DNA from: Pluralibacter sp. UBA7423
Lineage (GTDB): Bacteria > Pseudomonadota > Gammaproteobacteria > Enterobacterales > Enterobacteriaceae
Assembly: GCA_002470465.1 (NCBI GenBank)
Contig: DKMD01000041.1
Location: 22,878 to 51,978, forward strand
Direction of reading: 5' to 3'
Length of the DNA stretch: 29,101 nucleotides
Positions 1 to 11,308 of the stretch are shown piece by piece (position 1 is the stretch's first letter; the number at the start of each line of letters is the position of its first letter). The notes under the pieces were generated by a model. The model worked only from the letters and a program-made list of their open reading frames with translations, was not told where the DNA came from and did not search any database. The position numbers and the translations under genes are program-made.

Positions 1-168
<168 letters not shown>

Positions 169-194
169 CTATAAATATTCACAATAGGGCGCGA

Positions 195-223
195 ATATTA
201 CGCAAAAGGTGAGCCTTTGACAA
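195..223 (-). promoter_or_regulatory. Predicted sigma-70 promoter of rplU
   Basis: On the minus strand there is a TTGTCA -35 box (223-218), a 17-bp spacer and a TAATAT -10 box (200-195). This is close to consensus with ideal spacing and points into rplU. Strong promoters are expected for ribosomal protein operons. It implies a leader of about 65 nt. Confidence 0.7.
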
Positions 224-272
224 GTACCATCATCGATCAATGCAGAAAAAAAACACAACGCACAAGGTAACG

Positions 273-300
273 TTTATCTGCGTCGTTTTTTCAGTACAAT
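273..300 (+). promoter_or_regulatory. Candidate promoter of ispB
   Basis: TTTATC (273-278), a 16-bp spacer and TACAAT (295-300) point toward ispB and would give a leader of about 75 nt. The -10 is good and the -35 is moderate. The rest of the 124-380 gap shows only AT-rich sequence shared with the divergent rplU promoter. Confidence 0.4.
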
Positions 301-380
301 CAGGTCTACAATTCTAACCCAGACTCTTCGTTATCCCTTACGGATAAGCGGTAAACAGGACATTAAGCCCGGCTTTTGCG

Positions 381-1352
381 ATGAATTTAGAAAAAATCAA
401 TGAGTTAACCGCGCAAGATATGGCGGGTGTCAATGCGGCAATCCTTGAGCAACTCAATTCTGACGTCCAGCTGATCAATCAGTTAGGGTATTACATCGTC
501 AGCGGAGGCGGGAAGCGCATTCGTCCCATGATCGCGGTGCTGGCTGCACGTGCAGTTGGCTATGAAGGAAATGCTCACGTCACCATTGCTGCGCTTATCG
601 AATTTATTCACACAGCCACTCTGTTGCACGACGATGTCGTGGATGAGTCCGATATGCGTCGTGGTAAAGCCACCGCCAACGCCGCGTTTGGCAATGCAGC
701 AAGCGTGCTGGTTGGCGACTTCATCTATACCCGCGCATTCCAGATGATGACAAGCCTGGGTTCACTCCGCATTCTGGAAGTGATGTCAGAGGCGGTCAAC
801 GTCATTGCTGAAGGTGAAGTCCTGCAGCTGATGAACGTTAACGATCCGAACATCACTGAAGAAAACTACATGCGCGTGATTTACAGCAAGACTGCGCGAC
901 TGTTCGAAGCGGCGGCCCAGTGTTCCGGCATGCTGGCGGGTTGTTCTGAAGAGCAAGAGAAAGGCCTGCAGGATTACGGGCGCTATCTTGGCACCGCATT
1001 TCAGCTTATCGACGATCTTCTTGATTACAGCGCAGATGGCGAAACGCTCGGTAAGAACGTCGGTGATGACTTAAACGAAGGCAAACCGACCCTCCCTCTG
1101 CTTCACGCAATGCGCAACGGCACGCCAGAACAGGCTGCGATGATTCGCCAGGCCATCGAAGAAGGTAACGGTCGGCATTTACTTGAACCCGTGCTGGAAG
1201 CAATGGCCACCAGCGGATCGCTGGAGTGGACTCGCCAGCGTGCCGAAGAAGAGGCGGATAAAGCGATTCAGTCTCTCCATTCTCTCCCCGATACGCCATG
1301 GCGCGAAGCGCTTATTGCCCTCGCCCACATCGCCGTTCAACGCGATCGCTGA
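381..1352 (+). CDS. ispB: Octaprenyl diphosphate synthase
   Basis: This 323-residue protein is a trans-type polyprenyl synthase. It extends farnesyl diphosphate with isopentenyl diphosphate to the C40 chain used as the side chain of ubiquinone and menaquinone. Both aspartate-rich, Mg-diphosphate-binding motifs are present: DDVVD at residues 84-88 and DDLLD at 211-215. The N-terminal GGGKRIRP stretch (42-49) binds the homoallylic substrate. The length equals that of E. coli IspB. The start is the ATG at 381, and the first 20 residues match the E. coli N-terminus as I remember it. The gene is essential in E. coli. It is transcribed alone, divergent from rplU and upstream of sfsB. Confidence 0.98.
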   Translation: MNLEKINELTAQDMAGVNAAILEQLNSDVQLINQLGYYIVSGGGKRIRPMIAVLAARAVGYEGNAHVTIAALIEFIHTATLLHDDVVDESDMRRGKATANAAFGNAASVLVGDFIYTRAFQMMTSLGSLRILEVMSEAVNVIAEGEVLQLMNVNDPNITEENYMRVIYSKTARLFEAAAQCSGMLAGCSEEQEKGLQDYGRYLGTAFQLIDDLLDYSADGETLGKNVGDDLNEGKPTLPLLHAMRNGTPEQAAMIRQAIEEGNGRHLLEPVLEAMATSGSLEWTRQRAEEEADKAIQSLHSLPDTPWREALIALAHIAVQRDR

Positions 1353-1356
1353 TCCC

Positions 1357-1377
1357 TTCCCGCGCAATGCGCGGGAA
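1357..1377 (+). terminator. GC-rich hairpin after ispB
   Basis: TTCCCGCGC and GCGCGGGAA form a perfect 9-bp stem with a 3-nt loop, starting five bases after the ispB stop codon. No run of T follows, so it may act as a 3'-end stabiliser or a weak terminator rather than a classical intrinsic terminator. Confidence 0.5.
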
Positions 1378-1461
1378 AGTTCAGGCAAAAACATCCTATT
1401 CTCCCTGTGCATGACGCCATCTTTATTTAATCCGAATATCGCTTCAACTTACTTGAACTTT

Positions 1462-1491
1462 TTAGAACCCTAACGATTTAGACGGTATAGT
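1462..1491 (+). promoter_or_regulatory. Candidate promoter of sfsB
   Basis: TTAGAA (1462-1467), an 18-bp spacer and TATAGT (1486-1491) sit about 50 bp before the sfsB start. The -10 is good and the -35 is poor, so this is only a modest prediction. Confidence 0.35.
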
Positions 1492-1539
1492 GGATAAACC
1501 ACAAAACAGATGTGGGTTGTGTATCAACAGGGAGAGAGT

Positions 1540-1809
1540 ATGGATAAATTTATCGACTGGCATCCTGCAGACATCATTGCCGGATTACGTAAAAAAGGAA
1601 CGTCGCTGGCGGCTGAATCACGAAAAAATGGACTGAGTTCTTCTACACTCGCAAATGCATTAACCCGCCCCTGGCCGAAAGGCGAAATGATCATTGCGGC
1701 CGCACTTGGCACTCAACCGTGGATTATCTGGCCGTCGCGGTATCATGATCCGCTGACGCACGAATTCATCGACCGAACTCAGCAGAGAAGATACCCAAAA
1801 AAGAAGTGA
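1540..1809 (+). CDS. sfsB: SfsB/Nlp, Ner-like DNA-binding regulator
   Basis: This 89-residue protein belongs to the Ner-like (Mu Ner) winged-helix family. Residues 3-26 (FIDWHPADIIAGLRKKGTSL) and the following SSSTLANAL helix form the recognition region. The ending PSRYHDPLTHEFIDRTQ is typical of enterobacterial SfsB (sugar fermentation stimulation protein B; E. coli 92 aa). I chose the ATG at 1540, not the in-frame ATG at 1510, because GGGAGAGAG lies directly before it and because homologues begin there. In E. coli, extra copies affect maltose-gene expression; the physiological role is poorly known. The gene is convergent with murA. Confidence 0.93.
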   Translation: MDKFIDWHPADIIAGLRKKGTSLAAESRKNGLSSSTLANALTRPWPKGEMIIAAALGTQPWIIWPSRYHDPLTHEFIDRTQQRRYPKKK

Positions 1810-1813
1810 ACAG

Positions 1814-1845
1814 GAAAACAGCCCCCACGTCACAAGGACGGGGGG
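1814..1845 (-). terminator. Terminator of the ibaG-murA unit
   Basis: Between the convergent sfsB and murA 3' ends, the minus strand forms CCCCCCGTC / GACG-T-GGGGG (one bulged T, loop CTTGT) and then runs into TGTTTTCC. The T run lies on the murA side, so it most likely ends murA transcripts. The stem could also block sfsB transcripts. Confidence 0.6.
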
Positions 1846-1866
1846 ATGCCTGAGCAGAAAGCGAAA

Positions 1867-3141
<1,275 letters not shown>

Positions 3142-3177
3142 TTAAATTTATCTCTGCAACGGGCGACGGCCCGTTAC

Positions 3178-3432
3178 TTAAAAACCGTTGAGTTTGCGAT
3201 CGCGTTCCCACTCCTGTGGGGTATACGCCTTGATCGACAGGGCATGAATACGGTTATCAGCAATGTATTCCATCAGCGGAGCATAGACGGACTGCTGCTT
3301 TTTCACCCGGCTCATCCCTTCGAACTGTTCGCCCACGGCAATAACCTGAAAGTGACTGCCATCGCCAGAGACGTGGACTTCCTTAAGGGAGAGTGCGTTC
3401 ATCAGCACGGTCTGAATTTCATGATTTTCCAT
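3178..3432 (-). CDS. ibaG: BolA-family protein IbaG
   Basis: This 84-residue BolA/IbaG-like protein carries the family core [16 protein letters not shown] (20-35). It also has the [11 protein letters not shown] segment containing the BolA-type recognition helix, and the [11 protein letters not shown] strand. BolA proteins bind monothiol glutaredoxins (Grx4) through a shared [2Fe-2S] cluster. IbaG in E. coli is linked to acid stress and iron-sulfur handling. The conserved histidine near residue 64 (NRIHAL) is the expected cluster ligand. The gene is immediately upstream of murA and separated from mlaB by a strong terminator, so it is probably the first gene of its own unit with murA. Confidence 0.95.
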   Translation of the reverse strand: MENHEIQTVLMNALSLKEVHVSGDGSHFQVIAVGEQFEGMSRVKKQQSVYAPLMEYIADNRIHALSIKAYTPQEWERDRKLNGF

Positions 3433-3500
3433 GGGATAATTTCATCTGATAAAGAAAACAGCCCAACATCTTAGAGGAAAGTGCGGCGGTCTTAAACAAG

Positions 3501-3535
3501 CAAAAAGCCCCGACGCACAAAACGTTGGGGCTTTT
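3501..3535 (-). terminator. Intrinsic terminator of the mlaFEDCB operon
   Basis: The minus strand forms a 13-bp stem, AAAAGCCCCAACG / CGTCGGGGCTTTT with one G-U pair and a 7-nt loop, followed by a T run. It lies about 20 bp past the mlaB stop codon. It should separate mla transcription from ibaG-murA, which are on the same strand. Confidence 0.9.
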
Positions 3536-3556
3536 AGGAGTAATACATTGAATCGA

Positions 3557-3847
3557 TTAAGGGATCAGATCGGCCGGAAGATTATAAAGCTGCACCAGCG
3601 TGTTCATCTTTTCACTCTTCCCGGTGACAGTGACGCTCCGACCCTGCTGACGAATCAGCGCCACCAGATGCATCAGCAGCGCGACTCCCGCAGTATCCAC
3701 GCGGATGATGTCACTGAGATCGATGGTATCGACGCCCTGAGTCATCTCTTCCCGCACGTCCCACAGGGAAACCAGGTAATCCTGATCCAGCTCCCCTTGC
3801 AGCAACAGTCGACCGTTATCACGCGTCCAGCGCAGAGCGTCGGCCAT
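3557..3847 (-). CDS. mlaB: Mla transporter STAS-domain subunit MlaB
   Basis: This 96-residue, single STAS-domain protein is the small cytoplasmic subunit of the MlaFEDB inner-membrane complex. In E. coli it binds the MlaF ATPase and is needed for complex stability and activity. The STAS signature is visible as IDLSDIIRVDTAGVALL, with the conserved threonine T52. The ATG overlaps the mlaC stop codon as TAATG, which suggests translational coupling. From memory it is only about half identical to E. coli MlaB, whereas the other Mla proteins here look almost unchanged. The conserved LYNLPAD near the C-terminus supports the assignment. Confidence 0.93.
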   Translation of the reverse strand: MADALRWTRDNGRLLLQGELDQDYLVSLWDVREEMTQGVDTIDLSDIIRVDTAGVALLMHLVALIRQQGRSVTVTGKSEKMNTLVQLYNLPADLIP

Positions 3848-4482
3848 TATTTTTTCTGTTCCAGCGTGATCGGCTGTTTGGAAATGGACTGCAGCTGAGC
3901 GGTCAGACCGTCAATACCTTTGGTGCGCAGCAGATCGCTCCATTCGTTCTGTTTAGTCGTAATCATACTGACGCCTTCGGCAATCATATCAAACGCCTGC
4001 CAGTTCCCGGTCTGGCTGTTCTTACGCCACTGGAAGTCCAGACGTACCGGAGGACGACCGTTAGGATCGACGATAGTGACGCGGATCGGCAGAATAGTGG
4101 CGTCACCGAGCGGTTTTTCAGGGGCAATCTGATAGGTCTGACCGTGATACATCGCCAGCGCCTGACCGTAAGCCTGTTTCAGGTATTCCCGGAACGCCGC
4201 GAAGTAGGCTTCACGCTGAGCAGGCGTTGCATCGCGATAGTAACGACCAAGCACGAGCGCACCGGCATATTTTACCTGCACATAAGGCAACAGTTCCTGG
4301 TCAACAATCTGACGCAGATAATCCGGATTAGCACGAATTTTTGGCTGCTCATTTTTAAGACGATCGAAGGTCTTCTGTGCGGCTTCATTCATCAGGCTGT
4401 AAGGGTTCGACTGATCGGCCGCATGGACGGCGGTCAGCGGGGCAATCACCAGCATGGCAACCATAAGTAAACGTTTAAACAT
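3847..4482 (-). CDS. mlaC: Periplasmic phospholipid-binding protein MlaC
   Basis: MlaC shuttles phospholipids through the periplasm between the outer-membrane MlaA-porin complex and MlaFEDB. The protein has 211 residues, as in E. coli. A Sec signal peptide is clear ([21 protein letters not shown], residues 1-21) with likely cleavage before ADQSN. The mature part has the Tol-Tol/MlaC family features, such as [20 protein letters not shown] and [11 protein letters not shown]. It starts 18 bp after mlaD and shares one base with the mlaB start. An AGGAGAAAT ribosome-binding site lies just before the ATG. Confidence 0.97.
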   Translation of the reverse strand: MFKRLLMVAMLVIAPLTAVHAADQSNPYSLMNEAAQKTFDRLKNEQPKIRANPDYLRQIVDQELLPYVQVKYAGALVLGRYYRDATPAQREAYFAAFREYLKQAYGQALAMYHGQTYQIAPEKPLGDATILPIRVTIVDPNGRPPVRLDFQWRKNSQTGNWQAFDMIAEGVSMITTKQNEWSDLLRTKGIDGLTAQLQSISKQPITLEQKK

Positions 4483-4500
4483 GGCTCATTTCTCCTGAAA

Positions 4501-5052
4501 TTAGTGCGTCGTTGCAGCAGGCGCCGTCGCGTCAGTATGGTCTGGCGACGGGCTTTGCGCATCGCCAGAATTCTCATTGTCGCCACCTTTGCTGTTGTAG
4601 AGGAACTGACCAATCAGGTCTTCAAGCACCATCGCGGATTTCGTATCCTGAATCGTGCTTCCTTCTTTCAACATCGCCGTGCCCATTTCCGGATCGTCAA
4701 AACCGACGTTCAGCGCGAGGTATTGCTCACCCAGCAGGCCGGAGGTGCGGATCGCCAGCGAACTGGTGTCCGGGATCTGGTTATATTGCTCTTCGATATC
4801 CAGCGTTACGCGCGGAAGGTAGGTTTTCGGATCGAGCGAAATGTCCGCCACGCGGCCAATCACTACTCCGCCGATGCGCACCGGAGACCTTACTTTCAGG
4901 CCGCCAATGTTATCGAAGGTGGCATACACCTGATACGTCGGCGTCGTTTTAAACGAAGTCACGTCCGCCGCTTTCAGGCAAACAAACAGCGCGGCCAGAA
5001 ATGCCACCAGCAAAAACACGCCTACCCAGATTTCACTTTTTTTCGTTTGCAT
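4501..5052 (-). CDS. mlaD: Mla transporter MCE-domain protein MlaD
   Basis: MlaD is anchored by one N-terminal transmembrane helix (about residues 8-28, IWVGVFLLVAFLAALFVCL). It has a single MCE domain (about 38-116) that forms a hexameric ring with a central lipid pore in the periplasm. The MCE core YATFDNIGGLKVRSPVRIGG and the SGLLGEQYLALN motif are visible. The chosen start is the ATG at 5052 (MQTKKSEIW), giving 183 residues like E. coli; an upstream in-frame ATG at 5067 would overlap the end of mlaE. The acidic, low-complexity C-terminal tail after the MCE domain is typical. It sits 4 bp after mlaE in the mlaFEDCB operon. Confidence 0.96.
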   Translation of the reverse strand: MQTKKSEIWVGVFLLVAFLAALFVCLKAADVTSFKTTPTYQVYATFDNIGGLKVRSPVRIGGVVIGRVADISLDPKTYLPRVTLDIEEQYNQIPDTSSLAIRTSGLLGEQYLALNVGFDDPEMGTAMLKEGSTIQDTKSAMVLEDLIGQFLYNSKGGDNENSGDAQSPSPDHTDATAPAATTH

Positions 5053-5056
5053 GAAC

Positions 5057-6659
<1,603 letters not shown>

Positions 6660-6867
6660 AGGTGTCCCTTGAAAAACCTCTTCAGGTTAAGCATGGCGTG
6701 TAATCACGCTACTAACCCATCATTTTTACAGAATCTTACCTGTCGCGGTTAGCGAAAGCAGGCATTTGTTTTACTTTTTCAACGCATAAAGTCAAAATTA
6801 AGAATTCGTCTGCGCAGTGCATGTGGCGCAAAGCAGCTGGCGATTATACCTGAATAAAGGACTTTAG
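6660..6867. promoter_or_regulatory. Divergent mlaF / yrbG promoter region
   Basis: This 208-bp gap lies between two divergent start codons. On the minus strand TTGACT, a 16-bp spacer and TAAAAC form a moderate promoter candidate for mla. On the plus strand a TTATAC hexamer about 20 bp before yrbG could be a -10 but lacks a good -35. AAAGGAC is the yrbG ribosome-binding site. No clear operator palindrome was found. Confidence 0.4.
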
Positions 6868-7845
6868 ATGCTTTTAGCGACGGCTCTGTTAATTATTGGT
6901 TTACTTCTGGTGGTCTACAGTGCCGATCGTCTGGTTTTTGCCGCATCGATTCTTTGCCGCAGTATGAACATTCCGCCGCTGATAATCGGCATGACCGTGG
7001 TCAGCGTCGGCACGTCGCTTCCGGAGATTATCGTGTCCGTCACCGCTTCTGTACACGGGCAGATCGATCTCGCTATCGGCACCGCAATCGGCTCCAATAT
7101 CGTCAATATTTTGCTGATCCTTGGGCTCGGTGCGCTGCTGCACTCATTTACCGTCCATTCCGATATCCTGCGTCGGGAATTGCCGCTAATGTTAGTCGTA
7201 AGCCTGCTGGCGGGCTTTGTGCTGTATGATGGGCAGCTGACAAGAGCGGATGGCGTCTTTCTGTTCGCCCTCGCCGTGCTGTGGCTGCTGTATATTGTTA
7301 AGATTGCGCGCCTGGCGGAACGGCAAGGCAATGACAGTCTCACCCGTGACCAACTGGCGGAACTGCCTCGTGAAGGTTCACTGCCGGTCGCCTGTTTATG
7401 GCTCGGCGTGGCGCTGATTATTATGCCGATGGCAACAAGGATGGTCGTGGATAACGCCACGGTGCTGGCGAATTATTTCGCGATGAGCGAACTGACCATC
7501 GGTTTGACGGTGATTGCGATTGGCACCAGCCTGCCGGAGCTTGCCACTGCCATTGCGGGCGCACGGAAAGGCGAGGACGATATCGCCATTGGCAATATTA
7601 TCGGGTCTAACATTTTCAACCTCGCCATCGTGATGGGCATGCCGGCGCTGATTGCGCCCGGGCCGTTCAACCCGCTGGCGTTCAGCCGTGATTATGGCGT
7701 GATGGTACTGGTCAGCGTGATTTTCGCCCTGCTCTGCTGGAGCCGAAAACCGCAAATTGGTAAAGGCGCAGGGGCATTTCTGATTGGGTGCTTTTTTGTT
7801 TGGCTGGCGTTTCTCTGGTGGGGCACGCCGTTTTTCACTGAGTGA
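6868..7845 (+). CDS. yrbG: Inner-membrane Na+/Ca2+ exchanger-family protein YrbG
   Basis: This 325-residue polytopic membrane protein belongs to the calcium/cation antiporter (CaCA) family. Its two inverted halves each carry the ion-binding alpha-repeat: GTSLPE at 48-53 with GSNIVN at 75-80, and GTSLPE at 219-224 with GSNIFN at 246-251. About ten hydrophobic helices are apparent. The length equals E. coli YrbG, whose substrate and physiological role remain uncertain. It is the first gene of the plus-strand run leading into kdsD, whose start lies 14 bp after the yrbG stop, and it is divergent from the mla operon. Confidence 0.95.
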   Translation: MLLATALLIIGLLLVVYSADRLVFAASILCRSMNIPPLIIGMTVVSVGTSLPEIIVSVTASVHGQIDLAIGTAIGSNIVNILLILGLGALLHSFTVHSDILRRELPLMLVVSLLAGFVLYDGQLTRADGVFLFALAVLWLLYIVKIARLAERQGNDSLTRDQLAELPREGSLPVACLWLGVALIIMPMATRMVVDNATVLANYFAMSELTIGLTVIAIGTSLPELATAIAGARKGEDDIAIGNIIGSNIFNLAIVMGMPALIAPGPFNPLAFSRDYGVMVLVSVIFALLCWSRKPQIGKGAGAFLIGCFFVWLAFLWWGTPFFTE

Positions 7846-7859
7846 ATCGGGATAACATT

Positions 7860-8846
7860 ATGTCGCAAATAGATTTGCAGCCGGGTTTTGACTTTCAGCA
7901 GGCAGGCCTTGAGGTGCTGGAGATTGAACGTGAAGGTCTGGCCCAGCTCGATCAATACATTAATCAGGATTTCACCCTCGCCTGTGAAAAAATGGCTTAC
8001 TGCGGCGGAAAAGTTGTAGTGATGGGGATGGGTAAATCCGGACATATTGGCCGGAAGATGGCCGCGACGTTCGCCAGCACAGGCACACCGTCGTTCTTTG
8101 TTCATCCAGGTGAAGCCGCCCACGGCGATCTCGGCATGGTTTCACCGCAGGATGTCGTGATCGCACTTTCTAACTCCGGTGAATCCAACGAGATCCTGGC
8201 ACTGATCCCGGTGCTTAAGCGTCTTCAGGTGCCACTCATCTGTATGACCAGCCGCCCGGAAAGCAGCATGGCGAAAGCCGCAGACATTCATCTGTGCGTC
8301 AGCGTGCCTAAAGAAGCCTGTCCGCTTGGCCTCGCGCCAACGTCCAGCACCACCGCAGCGCTGGTGATGGGGGATGCGCTCGCCGTCGCTTTACTTAAAG
8401 CACGCGGCTTCACCCCCGAAGATTTCGCGCTTTCGCATCCAGGCGGCGCGCTGGGCCGCAAACTGCTGCTGCGCGTGAATGACATCATGCATACCGGCGA
8501 TGAAATTCCTCACGTTAGCCCGGATGCCACTCTGCGCGATGCGCTACTGGAAATCACCCGTAAAAACCTCGGTATGACGGTTGTCTGCGACGACCAGATG
8601 CAGATCGAAGGCATCTTCACCGACGGTGACCTGCGCCGGGTGTTTGATATGGGCGTCGACGTGCGTAATCTCAGCATTGCCGACGTGATGACCCGCGGCG
8701 GAGTGCGCGTGCGTCCAGGTATTCTGGCCGTGGATGCGCTGAACCTGATGCAGTCCCGCCACATCACCTGCGTCATGGTTGCCGATGGCGACCATCTGCT
8801 GGGTGTGATACATATGCATGATCTGCTGCGCGCAGGCGTAGTGTAA
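7860..8846 (+). CDS. kdsD: D-arabinose 5-phosphate isomerase KdsD
   Basis: KdsD converts D-ribulose 5-phosphate to D-arabinose 5-phosphate, the first step of Kdo synthesis for LPS. The 328-residue protein has an N-terminal SIS isomerase domain (about 40-170; GMGKSGHIGRKMA with K59, HPGEAAHGD) and the active-site histidine in FALSHPGGALG. A pair of CBS domains (about 205-328) follows. I chose the ATG at 7860, preceded by GGGATAAC, rather than a GTG at 7842 that overlaps the end of yrbG. The chosen start gives the E. coli length. It is followed 14 bp later by kdsC in the same pathway. Confidence 0.96.
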   Translation: MSQIDLQPGFDFQQAGLEVLEIEREGLAQLDQYINQDFTLACEKMAYCGGKVVVMGMGKSGHIGRKMAATFASTGTPSFFVHPGEAAHGDLGMVSPQDVVIALSNSGESNEILALIPVLKRLQVPLICMTSRPESSMAKAADIHLCVSVPKEACPLGLAPTSSTTAALVMGDALAVALLKARGFTPEDFALSHPGGALGRKLLLRVNDIMHTGDEIPHVSPDATLRDALLEITRKNLGMTVVCDDQMQIEGIFTDGDLRRVFDMGVDVRNLSIADVMTRGGVRVRPGILAVDALNLMQSRHITCVMVADGDHLLGVIHMHDLLRAGVV

Positions 8847-8860
8847 GTAAGGAAAAAACA

Positions 8861-9427
8861 ATGAGTAATGCTGGCGCGTCGGTAACGACCTGCTATGGAC
8901 CGGTCAGTTCTCGAGTCATGGAAAAAGCGGAGAAAATCCGCCTGCTGATTCTGGATGTCGACGGCGTGCTGTCTGACGGACTGATTTACATGGGCAACAA
9001 CGGTGAAGAACTGAAAGCCTTCAACGTGCGCGATGGCTACGGCATTCGCTGTGCGCTGACGTCAGGCATAGAAGTTGCAATCATCACCGGACGAAAAGCT
9101 AAACTGGTAGAAGACCGCTGCAAAACGCTGGGGATCACTCATCTGTGGCAGGGACAGTCCGATAAGCTTATCGCTTACCGCGAACTGCTGGACACGCTCT
9201 CCCTGCGCCCGGACGAAGTGGCTTACGTCGGCGACGATCTCATCGACTGGCCGGTAATGGCTGATGTCGGCCTGAGCGTGGCCGTGGCCGATGCGCACCC
9301 GCTGCTTCCGCCACGTGCCGATTACGTCACGCGTATTGCCGGAGGTCGTGGTGCCGTTCGTGAAGTGTGTGATTTGTTGCTGCTGGCTCAGGGCAAACTG
9401 GATGAAGCCAAAGGGCAATCAATATGA
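8861..9427 (+). CDS. kdsC: 3-deoxy-D-manno-octulosonate 8-phosphate phosphatase KdsC
   Basis: KdsC removes the phosphate from Kdo 8-phosphate to give Kdo, the inner-core LPS sugar. It is a capless HAD phosphatase that acts as a tetramer. HAD motif I is LDVDGVLSDG with nucleophile D32 and acid D34. Motif II is IITGRK and motif IV is VGDDLIDWPVM. The 188 residues match the E. coli length, including the C-terminal tail LDEAKGQSI. The stop codon overlaps the lptC start as ATGA, so translation of the two is probably coupled. Confidence 0.97.
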   Translation: MSNAGASVTTCYGPVSSRVMEKAEKIRLLILDVDGVLSDGLIYMGNNGEELKAFNVRDGYGIRCALTSGIEVAIITGRKAKLVEDRCKTLGITHLWQGQSDKLIAYRELLDTLSLRPDEVAYVGDDLIDWPVMADVGLSVAVADAHPLLPPRADYVTRIAGGRGAVREVCDLLLLAQGKLDEAKGQSI

Positions 9428-9987
9428 GTAAAACCAGACGTTGGGTTATCATCCTGCTGTCGCTGCTGGCGCTGGTGCTGATTGGTTTCAATCTGGTCGA
9501 CAATGACGACACTGCCCCAACGGTCGTGAATAACAACGACCCGACATACAAGAGTGAACATACTGATACCGTGGTCTACAGCCCAGAAGGTGCGCTGAAC
9601 TATCGGTTGGTTGCAGAGCACGTCGAGTATTTTTCTGACCAGGCGATCTCCTGGTTTACCCGACCAGTGCTGACCACGTTCGATGCCAATAAAGTCCCGA
9701 CGTGGTCCATTAAGGCCGATAAGGCCAAACTGACGAATGACCGTATGCTGTATCTTTACGGGCACGTTGAGATCAACGCCCTGACGGACGACTCTCAGCT
9801 TCGCAAAGTCACAACGGACAACGCCATCGTGAATTTGGTCACTCAGGACGTCAACTCCGACGATTTAGTGACTTTGTACGGCACAACATTTAATTCCAGC
9901 GGCCTCAAAATGCGCGGCAACTTACGCAGCAAAAAAGCCGAGCTGATTGAAAAGGTGAGAACCTCTTATGAAATTCAGAACAAATAA
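9424..9987 (+). CDS. lptC: LPS export protein LptC
   Basis: LptC is a bitopic inner-membrane protein that receives LPS from the LptB2FG transporter and passes it to LptA. One transmembrane helix is visible at about residues 7-24 (WVIILLSLLALVLIGFNLV). A periplasmic beta-jellyroll follows, with family segments such as NNNDPTYKSEHTDT, LYLYGHVEINAL and GTTFNSSGLKMRGNL. The protein has 187 residues; E. coli LptC has 191, and the missing part is only the last few residues after YEIQNK. The gene overlaps kdsC by 4 bp and lptA by 20 bp. Confidence 0.96.
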   Translation: MSKTRRWVIILLSLLALVLIGFNLVDNDDTAPTVVNNNDPTYKSEHTDTVVYSPEGALNYRLVAEHVEYFSDQAISWFTRPVLTTFDANKVPTWSIKADKAKLTNDRMLYLYGHVEINALTDDSQLRKVTTDNAIVNLVTQDVNSDDLVTLYGTTFNSSGLKMRGNLRSKKAELIEKVRTSYEIQNK

Positions 9988-10528
9988 ATTCAGCTTTAAG
10001 CTTGCCCTCGCCAGCACTTTGCTGGCCGCCAGCCTGCCTGCGCTGGCCTTGACGGGCGATACCGATCAGCCGATTCACATTGAATCCGATCAGCAGTCTC
10101 TGGACATGCAGGGCAACGTCGCCACCTTCACCGGCAACGTGATTGTGACCCAGGGCACCATCAAAATTAACGCCGACAAAGTCGTCGTCACGCGTCCTGG
10201 CGGTGAAAAAGGGAAAGAAACCATGGATGGCTATGGCAATCCGGCGACCTTCTACCAGATGCAGGACAACGGCAAACCGGTCAAAGGTCATGCGTCGAAG
10301 ATGCATTACGAAGTGGCGAATGACCTCGTGGTTCTGACCGGCAAAGCCTACCTCGAGCAGCTGGACAGCAACATTACTGGCGACAAAATCACCTATCTGG
10401 TGAAAGAGCAGAAAATGCAGGCATTTAGCGAAAAAGGTAAGCGCGTGACCACGGTTCTGGTACCTTCGCAGCTGCAGGACAAGAGCGGCAACACCGCCGC
10501 ACCGGCTCAGCCAAAGAAGAGTAACTAA
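9968..10528 (+). CDS. lptA: Periplasmic LPS bridge protein LptA
   Basis: LptA polymerises head to tail into the periplasmic bridge that carries LPS from LptC to LptD. It has 186 residues with a Sec signal peptide (about 1-27, ending SLPALA) and likely cleavage before LTGDTDQPIHIESDQ. The mature protein is the OstA/LptA jellyroll, with QGNVATFTGNVIVTQGT and the DGYGNPATFYQ strand. The C-terminal SQLQDKSG tail is normal for enterobacteria. The start lies within the lptC 3' end, with a GAGAACC ribosome-binding site. lptB follows after 6 bp. E. coli also drives lptAB from a sigma-E promoter inside lptC; I could not identify one here by eye. Confidence 0.97.
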   Translation: MKFRTNKFSFKLALASTLLAASLPALALTGDTDQPIHIESDQQSLDMQGNVATFTGNVIVTQGTIKINADKVVVTRPGGEKGKETMDGYGNPATFYQMQDNGKPVKGHASKMHYEVANDLVVLTGKAYLEQLDSNITGDKITYLVKEQKMQAFSEKGKRVTTVLVPSQLQDKSGNTAAPAQPKKSN

Positions 10529-10534
10529 GACGTT

Positions 10535-11260
10535 ATGGCTACTTTAACTGCAAAGAATCTGGCGAAAGCCTATAAAGGACGTCGGGTTGTTGAAGACGTC
10601 AGCCTGACGGTGAATTCCGGCGAAATCGTTGGTCTGCTTGGCCCGAACGGTGCGGGTAAAACCACCACCTTCTACATGGTCGTGGGCATTGTTTCACGCG
10701 ACGCGGGCAACATCATTATTGATGACGAAGACATCAGCCTGCTGCCGCTGCATGCACGAGCTCGCCGTGGTATCGGCTATCTTCCGCAGGAAGCGTCCAT
10801 TTTCCGTCGCCTGAGCGTGTTCGATAACCTGATGGCCGTGCTGCAAATCCGTGACGATCTGAGCAATGAGCAGCGCGTTGATCGTGCGAACGAGCTGATG
10901 GAAGAGTTCCACATCGAACATCTGCGCGACAGCCTCGGGCAGGCTCTCTCAGGCGGTGAACGCCGCCGCGTGGAGATTGCTCGTGCGCTTGCGGCAAATC
11001 CTAAATTTATCCTGCTGGATGAACCCTTTGCGGGCGTCGACCCCATCTCGGTCATCGACATCAAGCGCATCATTGAACACCTGCGCGACAGCGGCCTGGG
11101 CGTGCTTATCACCGACCATAACGTTCGTGAAACGTTAGCCGTCTGCGAACGCGCTTATATCGTGAGTCAGGGACACCTGATTGCTCACGGTACACCGGAA
11201 CAAATCCTGCAAGACGAACACGTTAAGCGTGTGTATCTTGGGGAAGACTTCAGACTCTGA
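10535..11260 (+). CDS. lptB: LPS export ATPase LptB
   Basis: LptB is the cytoplasmic ATPase dimer of LptB2FGC, which extracts LPS from the inner membrane. All ABC elements are intact in 241 residues: Walker [10 protein letters not shown] (36-44), Q-loop Q85 (LPQEAS), signature LSGGE (138-142), Walker B FILLDE with catalytic E163, and switch H195. The C-terminal YLGEDFRL is conserved in enterobacteria and important for function in E. coli. lptF and lptG are encoded elsewhere, as usual. Confidence 0.98.
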   Translation: MATLTAKNLAKAYKGRRVVEDVSLTVNSGEIVGLLGPNGAGKTTTFYMVVGIVSRDAGNIIIDDEDISLLPLHARARRGIGYLPQEASIFRRLSVFDNLMAVLQIRDDLSNEQRVDRANELMEEFHIEHLRDSLGQALSGGERRRVEIARALAANPKFILLDEPFAGVDPISVIDIKRIIEHLRDSGLGVLITDHNVRETLAVCERAYIVSQGHLIAHGTPEQILQDEHVKRVYLGEDFRL

Positions 11261-11308
11261 TAGGGTAGTGAGTACAGACATTTCTGGCCGGAGAAATTTG
11301 CCCTGATT

